Part shown: piece after piece, positions 1-4,813 of the stretch
How the letters are laid out: each line of letters starts with the position of its first letter
How positions within the stretch are numbered: position 1 is the first letter of the stretch
Assembly (NCBI GenBank): GCA_903954205.1
Contig: CAJBMR010000277.1
Location: forward strand, 1-5,452
Length of the DNA stretch: 5,452 nucleotides
From: an uncultured bacterium
GTDB lineage: Bacteria; Actinomycetota; Actinomycetes; S36-B12
Direction: 5' to 3'
Program-made: the position numbers and the translations under genes
The notes under the pieces: model-generated
Seen by the model: only the letters and a program-made list of their open reading frames with translations
Database searches by the model: none
What the model was told of the DNA's origin: nothing

Positions 1-1326
1 ATTGCGCAGGACGGACGACACGCGAGCGTGGGCGTACTGCACGGTGAATACCGGGTTGTCGTTGGTGCGAAGCTTGATGACCTCGAGGTCGATGGTCAGC
101 GGGGAGTCGACCGGGTAGCGGATGAGCGAGTAGCGGGCGGCATCGACGCCGACCTCCTCGACAAGCTCCTCGAGGGTGACGATGGTGCCTGCCCGCTTGG
201 AGAGCTTGACCTCCTCCCCTGCCCGGGTGATCTTCACGAGCTGCCCGATGAGCACCTCGACGTTGTCGTCCATGTCATCGCCCGCGCAGGCCGCGACCGC
301 GCGAAGCCGATTGACGTAGCCGTGGTGGTCGGCCCCTAGGAGGTAGATCGCCGTGTCGAAGCCCCTGGTCCGCTTGTCGACGTAATAGGCGGTGTCAGAC
401 GCGAAGTACGTCATCTCGCCGTCGGCCTTGATGAGCACCCGGTCCTTGTCATCTCCGAAGTCGGTGGTGCGCAGCCAGGTCGCACCGTCGAGCTCGAAGA
501 CGTGCCCCTGCTCGCGCAGACGGGCCATCCCCCGCTCGACCGCACCCGAATCGTGCAGTGATCGCTCAGAGGACCAGGTGTCGAAGTGCGTGCGGAAGAG
601 TTCGAGGACCTGTTGCTGCTGCGCCAGCTGCAGCGCGTACGCCGCCTCGCGGAACGCGACGAGCTGCTCGCCCTCGGGTAGACCCCCGAAGTCGGGATGC
701 TCCGCGAGGACACTCGCCGCAAGGTCGGTGATGTAGGCGCCGTGGTAGCCGTCCTCGGGCACGGGGCGACCCTGCGCGACGGCCATGACGGAGGCCCCGA
801 AGCGATCCATCTGCACACCGCGGTCATTGACGTAGAACTCAGTGGAGACCTCCGCCCCCGCTGCAGCAAGCACGCGCGCCAGGGCATCGCCGACCGCGGC
901 CCAGCGTGTGTGTCCGAGGTGGAGGGGTCCCGTGGGGTTGGCGGAGATGAATTCGACATTGAAGCGGCGCCCTGCGAGGAGACTGCCGTGCCCGTAGCCG
1001 GGGCCCGCCTCCACAACCTGCCTCGCCACCACGCCCTGGGCATCGGCCGCGAGTCGGACATTGATGAAGCCCGGTCCCGCCACCTCGGCCTCGGAGATCC
1101 CGTCCACGGCCGCGAGGCGCGTGGCCACCAGATCGGCGATCTCACGCGGCGGACGGCCGGCCGACTTGGCGAGGGTGAGGGCCACCGGGGTGGCGTAGTC
1201 GCCGTGATCGCGGTTCTTGGGTCGCTCGATGACCACCTCGTCGGGTGCCTGCCCCGACAGGGATCCCTCGGCCTGGAGCGCCAGCACGCACTCGCGCACG
1301 GCGACGGACAGGTCCTCGGGAGTCAT
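1..1326 (-). CDS. argS: Arginyl-tRNA synthetase, 5' part (C-terminus beyond left edge)
   Basis: A class I aminoacyl-tRNA synthetase that charges tRNA-Arg with arginine in the cytoplasm. The minus-strand frame from the ATG at 1326 stays open for 442 codons to base 1 with no stop. Visible marks are the N-terminal stretch ERPKNRDHGDYAT typical of the ArgS Add-1 domain, the HIGH signature as HLGH at residues 136-139 (bases 910-921) inside NPTGPLHLGHTR, the stretch GADHHGYVNRLR in the catalytic core, and the KMSKS loop as KLSKR at residues 374-378 (bases 193-207). The fragment ends in YAHARVSSVLRN, the start of the DALR anticodon-binding domain; ArgS is usually about 550-590 aa, so roughly 110-150 residues are missing. 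The ATG was chosen because the protein begins as actinobacterial ArgS does (MTPEDL) and because it sits 6 nt after a TANNNT box. No Shine-Dalgarno is visible, which suggests a leaderless mRNA. Identification is firm. Confidence 0.97.
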   Translation of the reverse strand, partial: MTPEDLSVAVRECVLALQAEGSLSGQAPDEVVIERPKNRDHGDYATPVALTLAKSAGRPPREIADLVATRLAAVDGISEAEVAGPGFINVRLAADAQGVVARQVVEAGPGYGHGSLLAGRRFNVEFISANPTGPLHLGHTRWAAVGDALARVLAAAGAEVSTEFYVNDRGVQMDRFGASVMAVAQGRPVPEDGYHGAYITDLAASVLAEHPDFGGLPEGEQLVAFREAAYALQLAQQQQVLELFRTHFDTWSSERSLHDSGAVERGMARLREQGHVFELDGATWLRTTDFGDDKDRVLIKADGEMTYFASDTAYYVDKRTRGFDTAIYLLGADHHGYVNRLRAVAACAGDDMDDNVEVLIGQLVKITRAGEEVKLSKRAGTIVTLEELVEEVGVDAARYSLIRYPVDSPLTIDLEVIKLRTNDNPVFTVQYAHARVSSVLRN

Positions 1327-1332
1327 GACTGG

Positions 1333-1338
1333 AGCGTA
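1333..1338 (-). promoter_or_regulatory. -10 box of a likely leaderless argS promoter
   Basis: On the minus strand the hexamer TACGCT fits the actinobacterial TANNNT -10 consensus. Exactly six bases (CCAGTC) separate it from the argS ATG, which places the expected transcription start at the A of the start codon. The absence of a ribosome binding site ahead of this ATG fits a leaderless message. I see no convincing -35 hexamer 16-18 bp upstream. Confidence 0.5.
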
Positions 1339-1403
1339 ATCGCCTGCGGACCGATCAGGCTGTGAGGATCTCTCCCCTCCCGAGGAGGCCCCGTGCTACG
1401 GTC

Positions 1404-1433
1404 ACGGTGGCTGTGCTGCACAAGAACCACCGT
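1404..1433 (+). other. Stem-loop in the cspA upstream region
   Basis: ACGGTGG (1404-1410) is perfectly complementary to CCACCGT (1427-1433). Inside it TGTG (1412-1415) pairs with CACA (1419-1422) around the loop CTG, giving a two-part hairpin with an asymmetric internal loop. No T-run follows, so it is not an intrinsic terminator. It could be the 5' structure of the cold-shock mRNA leader if transcription starts upstream of it. A TANNNT match (TACGGT, 1397-1402) lies just before it and would start transcription inside the stem, so the real start site is unclear. Confidence 0.35.
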
Positions 1434-1485
1434 TCGAGGGCGGTCGGAGGCCGGGAATCCCGGTCGGCGATCACCCTGGCTCCCT

Positions 1486-1589
1486 GGGAACTCCCAAGGC
1501 CGGGACGTCGGCTCGCACCACCAGCCCGCCGGGCGAGGTGCCCGGCGACCACGTATCCGCACTTGGGATCTAAGCAGTAGGAGTTACCC
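1486..1589 (+). promoter_or_regulatory. Structured cspA leader with possible Shine-Dalgarno sequestration
   Basis: The ribosome-binding segment GGAGTT-A-CCC (1580-1589) is complementary to GGGAACTCC (1486-1494): nine pairs with one bulged A at 1586. A competing helix is possible because TCCCAAG (1492-1498) pairs perfectly with CTTGGGA (1562-1568). Both helices use 1492-1494, so they exclude each other. Between the arms is an 8-bp GC hairpin, CGCCGGGC (1527-1534) with GCCCGGCG (1540-1547) and loop GAGGT. One state would hide the Shine-Dalgarno and the other would expose it. The complementarity is seen directly. A temperature-responsive switch, as known for E. coli cspA, is inference. Confidence 0.35.
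1579..1583 (+). promoter_or_regulatory. Ribosome binding site of the cold-shock gene
   Basis: AGGAG lies nine bases before the ATG at 1593, a normal spacing. It fixes this start, and the 67-aa length that results is standard for the family. Confidence 0.85.
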
Positions 1590-1592
1590 CGC

Positions 1593-1796
1593 ATGGCACA
1601 GGGAACTGTCAAGTGGTTCAACGCCGAGAAGGGCTTCGGCTTCATCGCTCAGGCTGACGGGGGTGCCGATGTTTTCGTGCACTTCACCGCCATCCAGTCC
1701 GACGGCTACCGCAGCCTCGACGAGAACCAGACGGTCGAGTTCGACATCGTCCAGGGCCCCAAGGGCCCCCAGGCCGACAACGTCCGCATGATCTGA
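1593..1796 (+). CDS. cspA: Cold-shock protein, CspA family (single CSD domain)
   Basis: A 67-aa single cold-shock-domain protein, the usual length for actinobacterial CspA-type proteins. These are five-stranded OB-fold proteins that bind single-stranded RNA and DNA and act as RNA chaperones in the cytoplasm. The protein opens with MAQGTVKWFNAEKGFGFI. RNP1 is KGFGFI at residues 13-18 and RNP2 is VFVHF at 27-31, with aromatic W8, F9, F15, F17, F28, H30 and F31 on the nucleic-acid-binding face. The C-terminus carries the family's VEFDI...GPQADNV pattern. It starts at ATG with a good AGGAG and is followed 13 bases after its stop by a strong terminator, so it is probably monocistronic. Its leader may be structured. 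The family is certain; whether this copy is cold-induced or constitutive cannot be read from the sequence, so the symbol denotes the family. Confidence 0.95.
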   Translation: MAQGTVKWFNAEKGFGFIAQADGGADVFVHFTAIQSDGYRSLDENQTVEFDIVQGPKGPQADNVRMI

Positions 1797-1809
1797 CGCG
1801 GTCGTCATC

Positions 1810-1849
1810 GCATGAGGCCCGCCCCTTCGGGGGCGGGCCTCATGCTTTT
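1810..1849 (+). terminator. Rho-independent terminator of the cold-shock gene
   Basis: A perfect 16-bp stem (1810-1825 with 1830-1845) closes on the stable tetraloop TTCG (1826-1829) and is followed by TTTT (1846-1849). It lies 13 bases after the cspA stop. On the opposite strand no T-run follows the stem, so it points to termination of plus-strand transcription only. Confidence 0.93.
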
Positions 1850-1869
1850 GCGGATCCGGGTGGACGGAA

Positions 1870-1885
1870 TGGCCGACATCGGCCA
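1870..1885. repeat. Short inverted repeat, 7-bp arms
   Basis: TGGCCGACATCGGCCA is a perfect inverted repeat of TGGCCGA with a 2-bp centre (CA). It lies between the cspA terminator and the small membrane-protein gene. It could be a dimeric-repressor operator, but GGCC-rich palindromes of this size occur by chance in GC-rich DNA. No function is assigned. Confidence 0.25.
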
Positions 1886-1933
1886 CGACCGAGTGGGCCG
1901 GCACTACCGACCCGCCGTACCCCGACAAGACGA

Positions 1934-1967
1934 CGCGAAACCGCGATTCCGCCGCGCGAAACGCGGC
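1934..1967. repeat. Direct repeat CGCGAAAC x2, second copy in a hairpin
   Basis: The octamer CGCGAAAC occurs at 1934-1941 and again at 1955-1962, exactly 21 bp apart, which is two helical turns. The second copy is part of a 6-bp hairpin, GCCGCG (1951-1956) with CGCGGC (1962-1967) and loop CGAAA. The rest of the 1850-2044 gap shows no gene I can support and no clear promoter. The repeat could be a pair of same-face protein sites for the gene at 2045, or chance. Confidence 0.3.
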
Positions 1968-2044
1968 CAACTGCCGCCTGCGCCGCGGAAGGCATGGCTG
2001 GGGCTCGACTGGACGGAAGTGGGCACCCGAGTGAAGATGGAGTT

Positions 2045-2338
2045 ATGAGCGACGACATCGAGAAGCTGCTCTCCCAGGTCTCCCAGACGACTCAGCCCAC
2101 GGGGGCAACCCCCGCCAAGAAGGGCGGTGGGGAGGTCGCCAAGTCCAGCAGCGATAAGCCGGGTGGTCGCTTCGCCTTCGCCCTGATCGCGGGCGTCATC
2201 TTCGGTGGCATTGCGTTCGTCGTGGGCTGGCTCTTCACGCCATTCGTGCTCACCGGCACTTCGATGGGCGTGGGTGCGGCACTCGGCTCGTTCGCCACGG
2301 CACTTCTTGCGGGGCCGCCGCGCTGGTTCTCGTCGTAG
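2045..2338 (+). CDS. Small two-helix membrane protein, unknown function
   Basis: I do not recognise this 97-aa protein. Residues 1-42 are hydrophilic and cytosolic-looking (MSDDIEKLLSQV start, then a Thr/Pro/Gly/Lys linker with KKGGG). Residues 43-64 (FAFALIAGVIFGG...) form a clear membrane helix, and about 66-90 form a second Gly/Ala-rich hydrophobic segment, followed by the short tail PPRWFSS. The ATG at 2045 is preferred because GAAG (2033-2036) lies eight bases upstream and MSDDIEKLL looks like a natural N-terminus. An in-frame ATG at 1994 would add 17 residues, but its purine stretch abuts the codon. The stop lies 29 bases before the tRNA gene. An alternative frame after about 2312 stays hydrophobic, so the true C-terminus is uncertain. 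The coding call is supported by the organised membrane segments rather than by homology. Confidence 0.65.
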   Translation: MSDDIEKLLSQVSQTTQPTGATPAKKGGGEVAKSSSDKPGGRFAFALIAGVIFGGIAFVVGWLFTPFVLTGTSMGVGAALGSFATALLAGPPRWFSS

Positions 2339-2345
2339 CGGCGAC

Positions 2346-2354
2346 TGTTACCCT
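2346..2354 (+). promoter_or_regulatory. Extended -10 promoter element of tRNA-Arg
   Basis: TGTTACCCT combines an extended -10 TGN with the TANNNT hexamer TACCCT (2349-2354). Transcription would start near 2361, about seven bases before the mature tRNA 5' end. No good -35 hexamer is seen, as is common with extended -10 promoters. Confidence 0.4.
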
Positions 2355-2367
2355 CGGGGCCTCCCCA

Positions 2368-2440
2368 GCCCCCGTAGCTCAGGGGATAGAGCGCCGGTTT
2401 CCGGTACCGAAGGTCGCAGGTTCGAATCCTGCCGGGGGCG
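2368..2440 (+). tRNA. tRNA-Arg, anticodon CCG
   Basis: A 73-nt cloverleaf. Acceptor stem GCCCCCG (2368-2374) pairs perfectly with CGGGGGC (2433-2439). The D stem is GCTC/GAGC. The anticodon arm is CCGGT (2394-2398), loop TTCCGGT (2399-2405) and ACCGA (2406-2410), with anticodon CCG at 2401-2403 reading CGG codons. The variable loop is AGGTC. The T arm is GCAGG, TTCGAAT, CCTGC, and the discriminator base is G2440. The 3' CCA is not encoded. The outermost anticodon-stem pair is C27-A43, a mismatch, while the other four pairs are intact. It decodes arginine and would be charged by the ArgS encoded nearby. The next gene begins 36 bases downstream with no terminator between. Confidence 0.96.
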
Positions 2441-2442
2441 CG

Positions 2443-2470
2443 TTGTGACGTCTCGAGACATCCCTATGCT
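2443..2470 (+). promoter_or_regulatory. Likely leaderless promoter of the MFS gene
   Basis: TTGTGA (2443-2448; four of six match TTGACA) and TATGCT (2465-2470; fits TANNNT) are spaced by 16 bp. Six bases later comes the GTG at 2477, the exact distance expected if transcription starts at the first base of the start codon. No Shine-Dalgarno precedes that GTG. The promoter begins just after the tRNA's last base, so the transporter can be transcribed independently of the tRNA. Confidence 0.55.
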
Positions 2471-2476
2471 TCGGCC

Positions 2477-3778
2477 GTGTCCCAGACCGTCCTGACCGAG
2501 CGCGAGCGCCGGCGCAACCGCCTCTTCACCACGAGCGGTGTCGTCATCGAGTGGTACGACTTCATGGTCTACGGCCTGCTCGCCACGACACTGCAGCAGG
2601 TCTTCTACCCGACCGATAACGCAACCGTCGGGCTCATCCTTACCTTCGCGACCTTCGCGGTGGGCTACATCGCCCGTCCGATCGGCGGACTGGTCATCGG
2701 TCGGCTCGGCGACACCAAGGGGCGCAGGTTTGCCCTGGTGCTCTCCACGACCCTCATGCTCATCCCGCTTGCCATCACCACGATCCTGCCGACGTACGAC
2801 CAGATCGGGATCCTCGCGCCGATCCTGCTGACCCTCATGCGCCTGATGCAGGGCTTCTCCGTGGGCGGTGAATACTCCGGCGCCCTCACCGCCCTGAGCG
2901 AGTCCGCAGGCCAGCAGGGTCGCGGGCGCAGCGTGTCCCTCGGACTCGCGACCGCGATGGGCGGCAATCTCCTGGCGTCCCTCGTCGTCTTCGCCACGAC
3001 GGTCATCTGGGGCCAGGAGGCGCTGGCCGAAGGCACCTGGCGCATCCCCTACGCCGTCGGCTTCGTCCTCGCCGTCGTGGCTGTGCTCATGCTGCGCAAG
3101 ATGCGCGAGACGGAGTCCTTCGAGTTGGCGGCTCAGGCTGGTGACACGGGCGCTCCCGTGCGCTACCTGCTGAAGGCCTACCCCGGCGCGACCTTTCTCA
3201 TGCTCGCTCTCGCGACCTGGAGTGGCGTCACGGTCTACACCCTCATCTCGTGGATGCCGTCCTATCTGGAGACGGTCGTGGGCATCTCCGACGCACGCGC
3301 GGACCTCGTGTCGGCGCTCATCTCGGTCATCTACATCGCGCTCATCATCCCCGTGGCAGCCCTGGGCGATCGGCGCGGACGCCGGCCCCTCATGGTCGGG
3401 GCAGTGATCGCCTACGTCGTGCTGGCGATTCCCTCGATCCTGCTGCTCAACAGTGGCGTCGTCGCAGGGGTGCTCCTCGCCATCGTGGTGCTCGCCGCAA
3501 TCCAGACCTTCGTTGACTCGACGACGACGACAGAAATGACCCAGCTCGTGCCCACGAAGGTCCGCTACACCGGCCTTGCGCTGACCTACAGCATCGGCAT
3601 GATCATCGGGAGTTTCACACCCGCCCTCGAAGAGTCGCTCCTCGGCTCGACGGGCAGTGTCCTCGTCCCGGCATTTGTCCTCATCGGGATCTCGCTGTTG
3701 CTGATTCCCGTGATCGCCGTCTTCCCGGGATACGTGACCCGGGCGCAGGCCGAGGACGGGGAGACGGCACTTGCGTGA
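2477..3778 (+). CDS. MFS transporter, metabolite:H+ symporter (MHS) type
   Basis: A 433-aa polytopic inner-membrane protein, a normal length for the 12-helix metabolite:H+ symporter branch (KgtP/ProP/shikimate-transporter relatives) of the major facilitator superfamily. The N-terminal helix carries the subfamily signature EWYDFMVYG at residues 25-33. GYIARPIGG at 63-71 leads into the loop 2-3 motif GRLGDTKGRR (75-84). RLMQGFSVGGEYSGA occupies 122-136, and a second-half copy of the loop motif, GDRRGRR, sits at 297-303. VPTKVRYTG matches the conserved (F/V)PTxVRYTG late in the protein. The substrate is probably a small organic acid, amino acid or osmolyte taken up with protons, but it cannot be read from the sequence. 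It starts at GTG with no ribosome binding site and appears leaderless. It is followed 68 bases later by a co-oriented hydrolase, which may share its transcript. The family is firm and the substrate unknown. Confidence 0.92.
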   Translation: MSQTVLTERERRRNRLFTTSGVVIEWYDFMVYGLLATTLQQVFYPTDNATVGLILTFATFAVGYIARPIGGLVIGRLGDTKGRRFALVLSTTLMLIPLAITTILPTYDQIGILAPILLTLMRLMQGFSVGGEYSGALTALSESAGQQGRGRSVSLGLATAMGGNLLASLVVFATTVIWGQEALAEGTWRIPYAVGFVLAVVAVLMLRKMRETESFELAAQAGDTGAPVRYLLKAYPGATFLMLALATWSGVTVYTLISWMPSYLETVVGISDARADLVSALISVIYIALIIPVAALGDRRGRRPLMVGAVIAYVVLAIPSILLLNSGVVAGVLLAIVVLAAIQTFVDSTTTTEMTQLVPTKVRYTGLALTYSIGMIIGSFTPALEESLLGSTGSVLVPAFVLIGISLLLIPVIAVFPGYVTRAQAEDGETALA

Positions 3779-3806
3779 AGCCCAGACACGGGGGCGCACG
3801 ACCCAA

Positions 3807-3812
3807 TAGCGT
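3807..3812 (+). promoter_or_regulatory. Weak candidate -10 box upstream of the hydrolase
   Basis: TAGCGT fits TANNNT, with CAGACA (3783-3788; four of six match TTGACA) 18 bp upstream, all within the 68-base gap after the transporter. It would give a leader of about 28 nt containing the hydrolase Shine-Dalgarno. The hydrolase may equally be read through from the transporter promoter, since no terminator is visible in the gap. Confidence 0.25.
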
Positions 3813-3836
3813 GCACGTCGGCCCTCGACCGATCGG

Positions 3837-3841
3837 AAGGA
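3837..3841 (+). promoter_or_regulatory. Ribosome binding site that sets the hydrolase start
   Basis: AAGGA, within GGAAGGAA, lies five bases before the ATG at 3847. A longer in-frame GTG start at 3775, overlapping the transporter stop, has no ribosome binding site and would add 24 residues of low-complexity Pro/Arg/Gly-rich sequence. The ATG at 3847 is therefore preferred. Confidence 0.75.
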
Positions 3842-3846
3842 ATCCC

Positions 3847-4812
3847 ATGTCCGCCCAGAGAGACCGCCTCGACCCCGCCTCGCGCGAGCCCCTGGAGATG
3901 CTGCTCACGGCCGTCCCCGGTGGCTTCAACGCCATCGCCGACATCGTCGAGCGCCGCGCCTTCGTCCGCCAGCTCCTCCAGTCGATGACCGCCGATCTCC
4001 CGCCGAACGATCGCGTGGTCACCGAGGAGCGCACGATCCCGGGCCCGCCCGGAGGCGCGGATGTCACGGTGCGCATCTACACGCCGGCTGACGCCACCGG
4101 CGTCCTGCTACCCGGGATCTTCTACATCCACGGCGGCGGGATGATCATCGGCGATCTGGAGGGCGAGCATCTGCGCGCGCAGATGCTGTGCGAGTTGGTC
4201 AACGCCGTCGTCGTGTCGACCGACTACCGCAAGGCACCCGAGCATCCCTACCCCGCGCAGGTCGACGACTGCTACGCCGCGCTCACCTGGCTCAGCCAGC
4301 ACACGACCGAGCTCGACATCGACCCGTCACGTCTCGCCGTCTATGGCGGAAGCGCCGGCGGCAACCTCGCCATCGCGACAACCATGACGGCGCGCGACCG
4401 CGGTGGCCCGACCATCTCCTTCCTCATGGCGCCTTATCCGATGATCGACGACCGCAACGAGACTGCGTCGAGCCACGAGGTGACCGAGGTCGGCATCTGG
4501 GACCGTGCGGGCAGTATCGAGGCATGGTCGTGGTTCCTGGGTGGCAAGCCCGCCGATGGTTACGCCGCGCCGTCGCGTGCCACTGACCTGGAGGGGCTGC
4601 CGCCCACATTCATCGACGTCGGGGAGATGGACCTCTTCCGCGATGAGGACATCGCCTTCGTCGCGAGGCTGACCCAGGCCGGAGTGCCCACCGAGTTCCA
4701 CCTCTATCCGGGCGCCTACCACGCCTCGGAGGTGTTTGCCCCCGAGGCAGCGCTCAGCCAGCGCATCTGGGCAGCCCGGCTGTCAGCCCTCGCCCGGGCC
4801 CTGCACCCGTGA
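3847..4812 (+). CDS. Alpha/beta hydrolase, HSL-like esterase/lipase family
   Basis: A 321-aa cytoplasmic alpha/beta-hydrolase of the hormone-sensitive-lipase (alpha/beta hydrolase_3) family, at the usual length of 300-330 aa. Residues 1-50 form the N-terminal cap helices. The oxyanion-hole motif is HGGG at 95-98. STDYRKAPEHPYPA at 124-137 is a family signature. The nucleophile elbow is GGSAGG at 167-172 with S169 (codon at 4351). D262 in GEMDLFRDED and H292 in YPGAYHAS complete the triad in the expected order and spacing. There is no signal peptide. Members hydrolyse short- to medium-chain carboxyl esters; the substrate here is unknown. The elbow has Gly at the position usually held by Asp in GDSAGG, and the His lies in YHAS rather than the commoner HGF. 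It sits 68 bases after the transporter gene and one base before the CorA-like gene. Confidence 0.92.
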   Translation: MSAQRDRLDPASREPLEMLLTAVPGGFNAIADIVERRAFVRQLLQSMTADLPPNDRVVTEERTIPGPPGGADVTVRIYTPADATGVLLPGIFYIHGGGMIIGDLEGEHLRAQMLCELVNAVVVSTDYRKAPEHPYPAQVDDCYAALTWLSQHTTELDIDPSRLAVYGGSAGGNLAIATTMTARDRGGPTISFLMAPYPMIDDRNETASSHEVTEVGIWDRAGSIEAWSWFLGGKPADGYAAPSRATDLEGLPPTFIDVGEMDLFRDEDIAFVARLTQAGVPTEFHLYPGAYHASEVFAPEAALSQRIWAARLSALARALHP

Positions 4813-4813
4813 C

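Noticed and set aside
411..1145. Second minus-strand frame of 244 codons inside argS
   Set aside because: It overlaps the real argS frame, which carries HLGH and KLSKR, and its translation is Ser/Arg/Pro-rich shadow sequence.
697..1365. Plus-strand open frame of 222 codons opposite argS
   Set aside because: It lies on the codon-aligned antisense frame of argS, where stops are rare in GC-rich DNA. It has no ribosome site and no recognisable domain.
1449..1465. Hairpin CCGGG-AAT-CCCGG upstream of cspA
   Set aside because: The stem is real on paper (five pairs plus a G-T and a G-C) but short, with no T-run and no link to the ribosome site, so it is not listed as a separate feature.
1584..1970. 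Minus-strand 128-codon frame across cspA
   Set aside because: It is antisense to the cold-shock gene and crosses the terminator hairpin, with no independent support.
1812..2048. Plus-strand frame starting inside the cspA terminator
   Set aside because: Its start codon is in the terminator stem, it has no ribosome site, and its product has no coherent features.
2421..2440. tRNA 3' end as a possible integration (att) site
   Set aside because: No repeat of the tRNA 3' end, integrase or foreign-looking gene is visible in the window, and downstream genes have similar composition.
2348..3799. Long minus-strand open frame (483 codons) opposite the transporter
   Set aside because: It is antisense to a clear MFS gene, overlaps the tRNA, and its translation is charged Asp/His/Arg-rich low-complexity sequence typical of a mirror frame in GC-rich DNA.
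3775..3846. Longer hydrolase start at GTG 3775 overlapping the transporter stop
   Set aside because: It has no ribosome site and would add a Pro/Arg/Gly-rich extension not expected for the family, whereas ATG 3847 has AAGGA at good spacing.
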